Source of the DNA: Sordaria brevicollis
Taxonomy: Eukaryota > Ascomycota > Sordariomycetes > Sordariales > Sordariaceae
Length of the DNA stretch: 64,000 nucleotides
Assembly (NCBI GenBank): GCA_033439795.1
Contig: JAUTDP010000003.1
Location: 3,596,001 to 3,660,000 of the forward strand
Direction: 5' to 3'
The position numbers and the translations under genes were made by a program. Below are positions 23,796-35,308 of this stretch, one piece after another. The notes under the pieces were generated by a model that was not told where the DNA came from, searched no databases, and saw only the letters and a program-made list of their open reading frames with translations. Each line of letters opens with the position of its first letter. Position 1 is the stretch's first letter.

Positions 23796-26426
23796 ATGCC
23801 AGGCGCAAACGTAGCTGTCGCGCCCACGACGGCGCCTGCGACAGCCACACCAGCACCTGCACCACCACCTGCAGCATCAACTCCACGAAAGGCGCCGGGC
23901 GCTGCACAGCCAGAGAGAAAGTACAAGTGCCAGTTTTGCGCGAGGGCTTTCAGCAGGAGCGAACATCGCAGCCGCCATGAACGTTCACGTACGCTTACAC
24001 TTTTCTTTCGAACTGCCTGCTCGTCGAGGAATCTGGGGCGAAAGTTCGTCTCCTCGGCTTCTAAACAATTGTCTCTTTTTGTGGTCCTCCTGTCTCCAAA
24101 CAGTCATACTAACATCCAGTTCAGATACCAAGGAGCGACCTTTCAAGTGTCTCAAGTGCAGGAGCACATTTGTACGACGTGATCTTCTCCTCCGACACGA
24201 CCGAACAGTCCACGCCAAAGATGGCGGTATTCCTCTTCACAGCGATGGGAAGCGCCGGGGTGGTCCCAAGGCGACTCCTCGCCCTGCCACCGGGCCTGCC
24301 AAGACTCCCATGGACATCGACACTTCAGCTCTTGAGCAGTTAGAAGCCAGTAGTGACGGTATATTTGATGTGGAAACCGCTGCAATGCTTGTCGCTGACC
24401 TTCAGCATAAAGCTACCTCCCAGGCGCGAGCAAATGGCGCTCCTTACGATGGCAACGGGGCCATGTCCTTTTCGCAAACCAGTACTCCGACTATTGAGCC
24501 TTCCGTACCCTTCACCAATAGCGCCCTCGGTCTCCCCCAGTGGGACAGCTTCATCTCCCACGATTCCAAGGCCCACTCGGTTATCTCAGGTCCCGGCTCC
24601 TTTGATGCGTCGCATCCCAACCATATGGCCCCCATGGGCGGCCAGCACATGAACGGCCTCCCCCTCTCTTCGCTGCCGGCTTCGGTGAACGGCACTCCTA
24701 CTCCTCAATCACCCTTCCTCCCGCACCGCACTCATACTCCTTTGGATGCTGCCACTCAGGCCCACGCCGGCCAGAAGCCCCCTTCTCCTCAGATCAACAG
24801 TGATGAGGAGAGGACCATGATTCTGGACAACATCCGCGCTCATGATACCGAGCATGCCCTCCCAGAGGGCTTCCGCGTCCCGAGCTTGCCGTCGATCAAC
24901 CGCTACCTTGCGACATACTTCGGCCTGTTCCATCATCATCTACCATTCCTCCACCCAGCTTCATTCGAGCCCACCCGAGTCTCACCACCGCTTCTTCTCG
25001 CCCTCCTCTCGATCGGAGCCTTGTATGCTTTCGACCAGGAGAATGCTTACATGCTCCATATCGGGTCAAAGATCTTGGTGAACCAGTTCCTTCAGCATAA
25101 GGAGAATTTCAGTTCGCGCAAGTGCCCGCTCTGGACTATGCAGAGTTCTCTGCTCAACATGATCTTTGCCAGCTGGAGTGGTGACCCCAAGGGACTCGAA
25201 TGGGCTTGCTCCATCAAGAGTCTCCTCGCCAACATGGTTGCTGGCAATAGGTACGAACTGAAGCTTCGCCAGGAGGCTCGTGAAGGACGCCCACCAACGC
25301 GCGCCGAATGGGTTGAGGACGAAGGTTGCAGGCGTACCTATTATGCTGTGTATATCTTCTTCGGTCTTCTTACCCTGACGTTCAACCACACCCCCGCCAT
25401 CAACTTCAACGAGTTTGAGGACCTGCAGCTCCCGGCCACCGAGTTCCTTTGGAACGTCAAGGTCGCTGATGATGCGGCGTGGCAAAAGCATCTTGAGGCC
25501 TCCCCAGCCCCGACATTTATGGAGGCCCATGATAACCTCTTCCAGGGTGAGACGCTTACCTATAGCGCTTTTGGAACGCGTGTTATGATCAATGCGCTCT
25601 TCCTGGAAGTTTGGTATCACAAGAGGAGTCCCGAGGCTCTGCAGGATGTGGTTACCGAGTATAAGCTCAGACTCGCTCTTGAGACCTGGGAGAAATCTCT
25701 AGAGTTCTGCGAGCATGAGACGGTCGCTGCCCCACTGCATACGCCACAGACGGGCCATCCTCTTATCTTCAACGCCAAGGCCATGTATCGAAACGCGCGT
25801 GCTCGCTTGGAGGTGGATCTGAAGACGGTTCAAGAAGCCCTTCGGTACCACGACTCCTATGAAGTGGCCGCTGCCATGTCGAATGCCCGGGATCGGGTCA
25901 GGCGCTCGGGCGAGATGATCAAGGTTATCCAGGTCTGCTATGACTGCATTGAGACTGCGGTCGACACTGGTGTCCGCTGGGTTGCTCGTACATCGCCCAC
26001 TAACTGGAGCATTGAGCACCCGCTGTGCGGTATGGACCTTATGATTATTCTCAGCCTATGGCTCTATCGTCTGGAACATGACGAGGAGCAGGCCACCGAA
26101 GAGGAGCAGGTTATGTACAAGCGTGTGCGAGAGCTGTTTACGAGAGGCCTCCAGGAGAAGATTGACGGCCACCTTGGCGCTGTGGTTGCTCGACTCTGGG
26201 CCTCGATGCTTGGTGAGGTCGTTGTTTGGGGGTAAGTGATTTCCGTGCGCAGCCTTTCGGGTATCCTAGGCTAACATACCTTTGCAGTATCACCCGTGTA
26301 ATGGCAGACTCGTTCCGCCTCCATGAGCAAGCCCTCATCGGTTATGTCGATGACATTGAGGCATCGCCCAGTGTCACGACCCCTTCGATGACATCGCAAG
26401 GAGCCGATGAGGACAGCGTGTATTAG
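23796..26426 (+). CDS. C2H2 zinc-finger transcription factor with fungal-specific TF domain (Adr1/AmdX-like finger pair)
   Basis: Three exons, 23796-23988, 24125-26231 and 26288-26426, give 812 residues. Intron 1 (136 bp) has TACTAAC, intron 2 (56 bp) has GCTAAC. The start ATG sits in CCAAAATGCC. An Ala/Pro/Thr-rich N-terminus precedes two C2H2 fingers: C45, C48, H61, H65 and C73, C76, H89, H94, with a HTKERPF linker. His65 is assembled across intron 1, which validates that splice. A polar Pro/Ser/Gly region follows, then a helical region from about residue 319 (LPSINRYLATYFGLFHHHLPFLHP) characteristic of the fungal_trans domain. The finger pair resembles the Adr1/AmdX class of nuclear DNA-binding activators. 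Target genes cannot be told from sequence, so I assign no symbol. Confidence 0.9.
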
Positions 26427-28681
26427 TCTGTGACGAAGTTGACGATCTCATTTAAATGGTTTGTGGGGGAGGGGTTTCGGCATATACCTTTTTCGAGCGG
26501 GTTTGGGTTCTCGTCATTGTTCGGTTTCATCGCTTTCAGCATCTCATTGTCGCTATTTCTCGCTCTCACGAGTGACTTTCCGATTTCTGTTTTTCCAATG
26601 GCTTCAGGGTTCATCGGCGTGAGGGGTGGCGGGGGTTCTGAAGGGTTTCCTTTGATAATTCTTCTGGGGTCGCTTGTGGCATTTCGCGTCTTGCATGGTT
26701 GTGGTATTGGGCAATGATGGAGGGAGGGACAGGCTTGGTAATCCGGTTTCGCATTTGGTCCCTGAACGGCAGAAAGAAGGATCAGGTTCGCGGACGCAAA
26801 AAGCTGGCGCAAGCCTCCTAATAGTGGTTGCTGGTCCCATGTGGGAAAGCTCTTTTTCCTTCTCACCTTGTCTCTTTAGCTACGGCGCCCTTACCACTTT
26901 ATAATAACCCTTTCACGTCTTCGCTGCTGTTTGCAGCGGCAGACATTTCATCTCTCCTACTCACTTCTTTTCCTTCTTCAATTTTCTGATACCTTTGTTC
27001 TACTACCAATTTGTCTGGCTTTGTCGTTTTCTGTCTTGTTTGAGTTTCCGCACGTTCTGTTTTGGTTGCTTAATTTCTAGTATCAACTTTTTCCTCCTTT
27101 ACTTTTCCTTTCCATTACCCTTCTCTTTACTAGATATCATTCTGATCACAATCAGGTTGACTTTCAAGAGCTTGGGTTATGTTCTTTGCTTGAGCTTTTT
27201 TGCTTTCTTGTTTTTGGATCTCTTTGGTCTTTTTATTTCCGTTTGGGAACGAGCTTTTTGGTTTGGCGCATACTTATTAGCGAGCTGCTGAACCTGAAAA
27301 AAAAAAAGTTTGTTCAAAGATATATCACAGCAAAATCTCCCCACAACTACAACAAGAAGACTGATTAGTGAATGCCGAATTGACACACAAAAAAAATCAA
27401 ATCTCTCTCTCCGATGGCCTCCTTACCTTTGAGTGACTGATGTGGTGTACACGCTCTGCCGGACTCGTGGGGGCAGGAAACCTTTCCGGTCTCGACCATC
27501 TCCATGTCGACTTTATCAACGTTGTGTAACGAGAGTTCCTGCACGTAGCCACGACAGATGATTTTTCTCCTTCCTAACAGGGGAGGAGGAGGATGTCTTA
27601 GAATTGCGTAAGGACGTATTTCTGAGGGCCAGAGACGTCACTCAGGTCAGCGTTGCTTTCTTTGATTTGAACATCATCGTGGGCTTATCTTTGACCAAAA
27701 TGTTCTGGCAAACATTTGCCTGAGGGAGACGTCACTTGAACCATCAAGGTCCTCAACTCTGAAAGACCGACCGGACGCGCTTGCACGTGGAAACAAAAGA
27801 TCAAAATGCACACGTCCGGGTTTCATCTCTTGCGGTCCATCTTTTATAAGGAATGCACGCGTCTTTGCAGCCAGACCAGTGGAGTGGACCCAACCCAACA
27901 GGCAAGCCTAACTGTTGTCACTGATAAGGAAGGAACGTACGTAACGGGATGAGGGGTTGCCCTGACGAGAAAAAGGTCAGATGGTGTGGGAAGGAACGCC
28001 GCCCTTTTGTCGAGGCAAGAAGTGGAAGCAGGTACCCGTCTGTTTTGTTCCCGCTGATGCCGCTGCTGCTGATATTGGCCTCAGCTCCTATTTCGTTCTT
28101 TCCCTTTGGGACACTGGAGGTTCTTTTTTTCTGGGGACCCCACCATTTGGCAGACTCGTGGTCTCGTGGCTGTTCGTCTCGTTTTGTTCACTCCATCTCA
28201 GCTCAGTTGCCGGGCAACTGTTGAAAAGTTGAGCGCGGTAAACGAGTAACACGCCTTCAGGTCGTATCAGCTCCGCTGCTCAACACTTCCCTCTCACTTC
28301 CTTTTTTTCACCTGATCCACGGCCTTCAGGTCCTTCTTTTTCATCTGTGATGCGCAGAGAACTACCCCTCAGCAAATGATCACAGGAGTCAGCGCGGTCA
28401 ACTTCACCTCACCCTCATTTATTTCTCACCTTGCGGTCGCTTATTTTTCTCTCAGCTGTGTAACGGCTGGAATCTGATAACGGTCTCAGGACACTCCTTT
28501 CTGGACAGATATCGAGACACGCAGACATCGCGACGAGTCCCGCAGCATCTAACAAACCTTTTCTGTTTCACAGTCGCTGCGCGCTTCGGCACTCGGCAAA
28601 ATCAATCTCCTGACTTCGATTTCAACGAGACAACGACATTCACAAACCCTGGCGGTACATGGACTTTGTCTCAAATCGGTC
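26427..28681. other. Spacer between C2H2 regulator and GH16 gene
   Basis: No gene seen. Positions 26940-27260 are strikingly T/C-rich on the plus strand, probably 3' flank. A short A-run occurs at 27297-27307. The last few hundred bases before 28682 are pyrimidine-rich and probably hold the GH16 promoter and leader. Confidence 0.45.
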
Positions 28682-29924
28682 ATGATGTTATCGACTATGA
28701 GGGGCAACGCGCCTAACCACAAATTTGCTGGCTCTGGCCACTCGAAGAAGGGCCATGTGTCACTTTATCACTCTCTTGTCCTTCTAGCCATCGCCTTGGG
28801 CTTTACCGGACAAGTTCTCGCCGACTGCGAATGCGGCTACAAGAGCGATAGCCTCGACGGCAGTTACGATCAGAATGCCTTCACCGACCTTATCGAGACC
28901 AACTTTGCGCGCATGCCCGACATCACCCTCAACACGGACTGGCGCCGCCAGGAGTTCAACGTGACCAAGACCAAGGCGCGCGGAGAGTACGGACAGATGT
29001 TCTACGTCAAAGACGACGTGGCGTATGTCGACAACATTGGCAACAGGGCCGCGGACGGTTTGCAGCTTGTTGTCCGACGGGACCTGATTGATGGCATGGT
29101 TCCCGTTGCGGAGGTTGATTCGGCCAGATTGGATATTTCATATGGCACTTTTAGAGCTTCGATGAAGTTGACGGATGTTCCGGGAACTTGTGCGGCTTTC
29201 TTCTGGGTTAGTATCCCTCATCATGTTACCCTTCGAGGCTCTGCTAACCTGACATCGTGAGTAGTACTTCAACGACACCCAAGAGATTGACATGGAGTTT
29301 CTCTCCAAGGAGTTCGACCACAGCAAGAGCACCTACCCCGTCAACCTGGTTTTGCAATCCCGCGCCGCCGCCGCGCATGGCTACGACGCTTCGCAAACCG
29401 ATAACTTCATTAAGGCTAACCTGCCCTTCGATCCGACCACCGACTACCACGAATACCGCATTGACTACAACCCCAGCGAGATTCTGTTTTATGCCGACCG
29501 GGTCCTGCTGGCGACCATGAACGGCTCCAATGTTCCCAGTCCCGGCTCACACGGCCACCTGATCATGTCGCACTGGAGCAACGGAAACCCGAAGTGGTCT
29601 GGCGGTCCTCCGCAGGAGGATGCATCTTTGTTGGTTCGCTACGTGAAGGCTTACTTCAACTCGACCGACCTCAAGAGGACGCAGGACTGGAGTGATCGCT
29701 GCAAGAATGCGAAGAACACGAGCGCTTCAGTGTGCAAGATTCCTGTGGTGACTACCCATAACAAGACGGCCAAAGATTGGTTCTTTAGTGATTATGATGA
29801 TATGTCGAAGAACCAGACGGTGTATGATCCTAGTTCTGGTGGTGGCAAGACCTTTGAAGCGGTGGCGCGCTGGATGGTGATGGTTCCTTTGCTGATCGCG
29901 GCCTTTGTGGGAGGCTTACTTTGA
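28682..29924 (+). CDS. GPI-anchored GH16-family glucanase/transglycosidase-like protein
   Basis: Exons 28682-29206 and 29265-29924 give 394 residues; the 58-bp intron has GCTAACC and TAG. A hydrophobic core at about 30-45 ending VLA before DCECGY looks like a signal sequence, with an unusually long polar n-region. The GH16 jelly-roll core includes TDW (about 84), GQMF, and the catalytic motif EIDME at 182-186 (Glu182 nucleophile, Glu186 acid/base by family rule). A HLIMSHWSNGNPKWSGGPP block lies downstream. Several N-glycosylation sequons are present. The C-terminus is Ser/Gly-rich then hydrophobic (WMVMVPLLIAAFVGGLL), a GPI-attachment signal. It probably acts on beta-glucan at the cell wall or membrane; hydrolase versus transferase cannot be decided here. 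Confidence 0.88.
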
Positions 29925-31730
29925 GTTTCAACCCCGTGGCAGGAGAGTCGAACATTTCGAGACATCTCCGATGGCAAGGAGACACTCCGATGGCAAGGAG
30001 ATATTGCGAAAAGTCTTTGATAACTGACTGCCCATATGTATGTGTTGTGCGAATTTGATGACAACTCATCTTTGTAGGATCGTTCAACGTCGAATGTTCG
30101 AAGAAGAAGGGTTACTTCCATACTCCTTCGAATCTTCGACATATTTCAAGCATTGACGTACATAGGAAGGAAGGGTTACATAGTGTCAAATCCACGTGTT
30201 GATAGACACCTCAACTTTTCCAAGCAAATAGGGAGGATATGCACAGTATATAGGAGCGTGATACCACGATACCACCCTACAATGAGACCTGCATATTCAA
30301 GACTGATCATCTTACCCCAGAGTTCTGTGTAGTGCAAGTGATGTGTGGGTGTGGCGCTTACCCTCGGAGCTTTATATTCCACCCGTAGAGCCGGTAGAAG
30401 TAGGACAACGCTAGTGAATGTAAGAATTTCCCCGGATTTTTGGCGCTCTTGGCTTAACTAGCTGCGCCGCATCGGTACTTGAGGGTTAACGACGTTCGTT
30501 CACATGTTGATGTGCGTAGACTTCAATTGTAAGAGTAACGCCAGAAAGCTAGAGGTTACATCCAAACTGTTGAGGTGGTAATGGCTACCCCAAGTGCCGT
30601 CTTGAGACCTGGAGATATGCGACGCATTTGACGGCTAGAAGAAGAGGAAGGGGTGTGTTGCTTACTTTGATAGGATAGGAGAGACTGGAGTTATTGAGGA
30701 GAAGGTGTAGACACTTCGGCCCTTTGTTCGCTGCTTTCACTCGCTGAGTCTGAGAGAAGTTGGTGCAAATAGATCAGATGCCCTTCCATGCCTGGATAGA
30801 TGGCATTTCTCTTGCTTGTCTGGTTAAGTGGATTTATTACTTTCACCTGGTATCTGCTAGACATCATCACTCTTCGAGTCTATACCTGTATCTTTCTCAA
30901 GTTCTCACCTAGTTGTTTATGCCATGAAACTTTGGGCATTGTGCCAAATTTACCCCGGCCATGATCTTTGGCCAAATGAAAGAAAACTGGTTATAACACC
31001 AATCTTAATGCCGCCCATTCGGGCCTCAACTCACCTCCAATCGCCAAGTCGCATAAAACTCATGACGCTACCCCAATTTACCCGCAACATATCAGATGCA
31101 ATAAAGTATACGTGACCCCCTTGGATCGGCAGTTTCATGATCCAAACCGGACCTAGCCAGTCTAACAGACAACCTGAATGACAACGTGTGCCTGGATGAC
31201 ATGCAGACTTGCTTGCAGGATCTGGGAAGCCACTCACCGGCATCGACTGGATGTGGAGGGTACCACCAAGAGATCGATCATCAACGTCAGTGACAGCCTA
31301 TAAGTGGGTCACCCGTCTTCCCAGTCTTCGGTAATCCTTCTTTCGGGCAAGTCGACCGGGGAAGGTTGATGCCATGCTTCCCAACCATAGAAAGAGAAGT
31401 ACTGCCAAGGTATGGTCTGGTGTTCTTTCGGACTTCTCGAACGAATGGAAGGATTGGAGAAGAAGAGAAAGGTCTGAGAAGCTGCCAAGAGTGAATATAT
31501 TAATGTCGAGGGGTCCATTATTGCTGATGCTGGATGACGACGACCCTGTGAGTGTGTCACAGGTTGGTGGCAGGTGTTCAAGTTTTTTCTCTCCTGCTTT
31601 TTTCGACTTCACACCTTAACATGAACCATCCATCGTATGCCGTCGATACAAGCTCAGTGGTTACTGGTACCGGAAGCCTGGGTTTACCTGTCTGGCTCTA
31701 GCCTGTATTCGGAAGTGGGAACGAACAGGA
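29925..31730. other. Spacer between GH16 and GH64 genes
   Basis: No supportable gene or RNA. An 18-bp near-tandem repeat, CGATGGCAAGGAGA, occurs at about 29968-30001 in the GH16 3' flank. Confidence 0.45.
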
Positions 31731-31737
31731 TATAAAG
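31731..31737 (+). promoter_or_regulatory. TATA-like box upstream of GH64 gene
   Basis: TATAAAG lies 270 bp before the GH64 start codon and is followed by a pyrimidine-rich stretch typical of fungal leaders. Assignment is by position only. Confidence 0.4.
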
Positions 31738-32000
31738 TGGGCTCCCTTCATCTAGACACTCGATCTCGGTCAGCCCAAAGACTCAAGATCCCTTTCCTGC
31801 AGAAGGGGGTGACATTGTTTACCGAGAAAGATATTAAGAGGCATACCTACCTTTTTCTGCTCTCCCGTTCCCATCTGCTTCACTTTCTGATCTCTTTCAG
31901 ATAAGCAACCTCTCACCTGCTATCTTACCAGTACTCTTCGTTTCAAACATTACCACCGGCCAACTCCTTCCGCGAGGCGTCATCCACTCAACACGCAAAG

Positions 32001-33563
32001 ATGGCAATCCAACCCATCTCATCCTCCGTCTCCCAACGACCCACCACCGCAACCGCAACCACCACCACCGCCTCTACCACCTCAACGCCCATAACAACCG
32101 CCACAACTCCAGAAACCCTCACCATCTCCCTCCAAAACAACACCCCCTCCTCCTCCGTCTACGCCTACATAACCGGCCAAACCCTTTCGGGAACTCTCTA
32201 CATCCTCTCTTCCACTGGTTCTACCCCCTTCCCCTTCCCCTCCTCCGTCTCTCAAACCCTAACCCCCATCCCATCGGGTTCCATCTCCCTCCCCCTCGGC
32301 CCCCCGGGCTCCTCCCGCAGCGTCACAATCCCCCGCCTAGCCGGCGCCCGCATCTGGTATTCCGTTGGTTCTCAACTCCAGTTCTTCCTAAACCCCATAA
32401 CCGGCGTCCCGCAAGATGGCCAAGGCAAAGGGGTGGCATTGGTAGAACCCAGTGTCACGAACGAGAGCGACACCAATTACGAAAAGGAGTGGGGGTTCGC
32501 GGAATTTACGTTTAATGAGTTTCAGCTGTTTGGGAATGTGACGATGGTGGATTTTGTGGGGCGGTGTCCTGTCTCTTTGGGGGTGGTGAGGGATACGGGA
32601 CGACGAGAGGATAGGCAGGAGGTGGAGGGGATGGGGTACGGTGCTGGGTTGGATAGGGTTGTTGATGACCTGAAAAAGGTGGGAGGGGATTGGGAAAAAT
32701 TAGTTGTGAGGAGGAAAGGAGATGGACAAGTGACGAGGGTGTTGAGTCCCAACTCGGCAATTGTCATGGCAGCGCAGCATGGGGAGAGGTTGTTTGAGGG
32801 GTATTATGATGGGTATGTGAGGGACGTATGGGAGAAGTATAAGAGGGAAGATTTGGTGGTGGATACGCAGAATAGATGGGGGGTGGTTAGGGGACGGGTT
32901 GATGCTTCGACGAATTTATTGACGTTCCCGATTCCGGGGTCGACGAGACATATTACTTTCGGGCAGCCGTCGGCGGCGGATATTTTCTCGTGTTCGACGG
33001 GCCCGTTTGCGTTCCCGCCGTTGCCGGCAAACCCGACCGAGGCGGACTTTGATATTCAGGCTTACCGGGGAAATGTGGGCGCGAGGCTGGCGGCGGCGTT
33101 TAACAGGAGTACGTTGTTGATTAATCCGAATCAACCGGCTGGAGAGGTGGTTGGGACGTTTTATAGGAGTCACTCGGTGACGAATCACTATAGTAGGGTG
33201 GTGCATGAGAATAGCCCTGGTGGCAGGGGGTATGCGTTTCCGTATGATGATGTGTCGAGGACGGAGGAGGAGAATGTCGCTGGGACGGTGGCGGCGGGAG
33301 ATCCGAAGGTCTTTGTTGTGGCGGTTGGTGGTGGAAAGGTCAACTTTGCGGCTTTGGGAACGGAGAGTGTGCAGAGTGGGGCTACTGCTGCCGGTGATGT
33401 ACAGAATGTGGATAAGAGGGTGGCTGATGCTGGTGATGGGATCTCCAGAAGACCGGAAGGAAGGGTGGTCAAGAGTGAGGATAGGAAAACAAGAAATGGA
33501 AGAGGAAGAGTTAAGAGGATGAGAGGGCTGTTGAGGAGAGCTGTGGGTTGGGTAAAGGGATAA
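32001..33563 (+). CDS. GH64 endo-beta-1,3-glucanase (thaumatin-like fold), apparently non-secreted
   Basis: Single exon, 520 residues, ATG in CAAAGATGG. After a Thr/Ser-rich head (1-40) comes a GH64 core: LSGTLYIL, RIWYSVGSQLQFFLNP (118-132), LVEPSVTNESDTNY, then FAEFTFNEFQLFGNVTMVDFV. Glu168 and Asp184 fall 16 residues apart, the spacing of the catalytic pair known for this family (Glu154/Asp170 in the Streptomyces laminaripentaose-producing enzyme). VLSPNSAI and YAFPYDDV occur further on. Family members release oligosaccharides from beta-1,3-glucan. No signal peptide is visible. The last 60-70 residues form a strongly basic tail (RRPEGR to KRMRGLLRRAVGWVKG) outside the family core. Codons are C-rich for the first 500 nt and G-rich afterwards. 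Confidence 0.88.
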   Translation: MAIQPISSSVSQRPTTATATTTTASTTSTPITTATTPETLTISLQNNTPSSSVYAYITGQTLSGTLYILSSTGSTPFPFPSSVSQTLTPIPSGSISLPLGPPGSSRSVTIPRLAGARIWYSVGSQLQFFLNPITGVPQDGQGKGVALVEPSVTNESDTNYEKEWGFAEFTFNEFQLFGNVTMVDFVGRCPVSLGVVRDTGRREDRQEVEGMGYGAGLDRVVDDLKKVGGDWEKLVVRRKGDGQVTRVLSPNSAIVMAAQHGERLFEGYYDGYVRDVWEKYKREDLVVDTQNRWGVVRGRVDASTNLLTFPIPGSTRHITFGQPSAADIFSCSTGPFAFPPLPANPTEADFDIQAYRGNVGARLAAAFNRSTLLINPNQPAGEVVGTFYRSHSVTNHYSRVVHENSPGGRGYAFPYDDVSRTEEENVAGTVAAGDPKVFVVAVGGGKVNFAALGTESVQSGATAAGDVQNVDKRVADAGDGISRRPEGRVVKSEDRKTRNGRGRVKRMRGLLRRAVGWVKG

Positions 33564-35308
33564 GGTGTGGGTTTTGGATCACTTGCTTCTTCTGGCGCCT
33601 GGCTTCTGGTTTCCGGTTTGAGTGTCACTCGTTCTATGTCGTGTCGATATTGTGTGTTATTCTTTGTACATACCAATACCAATCAATGCCTATCTGTTCT
33701 TCTTATCCTGATTGTTGAAATAAGCTTATCTGTGATAGTGGAGCGGGAGAGAGACCTAACTGCACTGTGGACGGTGCCGGTACAAAATCCGATGCTAAAA
33801 AGGGGCAAGTAAACAAAGCCATGGAGATGACTTGACGATGATGGCTCTTCATTTCCATAACCTTAGCAGGGGAATTAGAGGTGAAACCGTAACCTCAACC
33901 TCAACATCAACATATCTCTCATTGATCGTACTAGTTGTCATGACCAGATACATACCTCTATCGTTATGACCTGGTACCCTTGTGCAACCTTTCACGATGC
34001 TCTGTATGAAGCAAGCATTGGCCGTGCAGGCAGAGCGGGAGTTCCGTCAGTGGAGGCCCGGGCCGGCCTTACAGGTGGGTTCCGCTGTTCACAGCGGGTG
34101 TGGGGAGGACGGGCTTAGCGCCCGAAATGGAGTGCAACACTGCCTGCAGACACTGTGGATGTTTTTGTAGTGGCTGCTTCAGGGTGAGGCTGTTCGGGAC
34201 CAACAAGGAGACAAATGCAAGCCACAACGGGATGTCTGCAAGAATTGAAGCCAAGAATAATCAGGGAAGCCTAAAAGAATTGTTAAGAGCGCGGCTCTGA
34301 GAGGTTGAAGAAAAAATGATAATCGCGCCTTCTGAAATGCCCCGCATTTGCTGGCGGCTTACAGCACGTGGAGGGGGGGCTCCAGTGACGTAATTGTACG
34401 TTTGGTGTTTCCGTTGGAGAAGGTGGATTGGAGCTGGCGTCATCACCTCCTTCTCCACAACATCTTTTTGTGTTTGAACCGCTCGTTCTTTCCATCTGAG
34501 TGACACATGTGTTGCTCGTTATTTTGAAACAGTATTCAATACATCTCGGGTTAGCTATGCACGATGGTGTATTATACGAAAAGGGGACAACACTTTGTGA
34601 ACCATCACCAGAAAATGGAACAGTGATGACGGCTGGAGGGTTGGAGATGTTGGAGAAAGGGGAACTTGGTGTGTCTAGGTAATACCTATGCTATGGTGCC
34701 ATGGCTGATCAGTGGTCTGGTACTTTGAAAGCCTGAACCGAGCATCACCAAGGAAGAGGACCCTGAGAATGGTACAAGATGTGTACGAGCATGTCGAGCA
34801 TGTCTTGAGCTGGCTCGTGAACTTCTCGGCGGGCGACGATCAGTGGGCATAATTTCCCCGACTGAAGAGGGTGTGGAGATTCCGTCCGTTCGAACTGGGG
34901 GGTTGGGATGCTTCTATGGGCAAGCTCAGACGACGGAAGGTACGTTTTTTTGTTTGGCCAAGCTGCCTGCCTACCCACACCCGCTGTGCATTCCCCCCAG
35001 TGCCCCCTCCTTCCCAGGATCCCAAATCAAGTCTGCAACAAAGACGTCAGAGACCCCGTGAAGCAATGAGGTAAGAGGCCACACTGCATTTCTGGTTGAA
35101 CTTTCAGAGCTCAACGCAAAAGGTCGTGGTACCCCCACTCTCCAAAAGAATAAAACGGCCGACGATACCTTCTTTTCCCACGTCTATCCTTTTCTTCTTT
35201 ACTGAAGATCTTAACATTTGATACCACACCTCGAGATACCCATCCGCTTACGACCACGAAAAAAAAGACACCACCTAATCATAGAAACATACATCACCAT
35301 AGCCCACC
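33564..35308. other. Spacer between GH64 and LEA-like genes
   Basis: No supportable gene. The final 200 bp before 35309 are A/C-rich with AATAAAACGG near 35149, probably the promoter and leader of the LEA-like gene. Confidence 0.45.
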
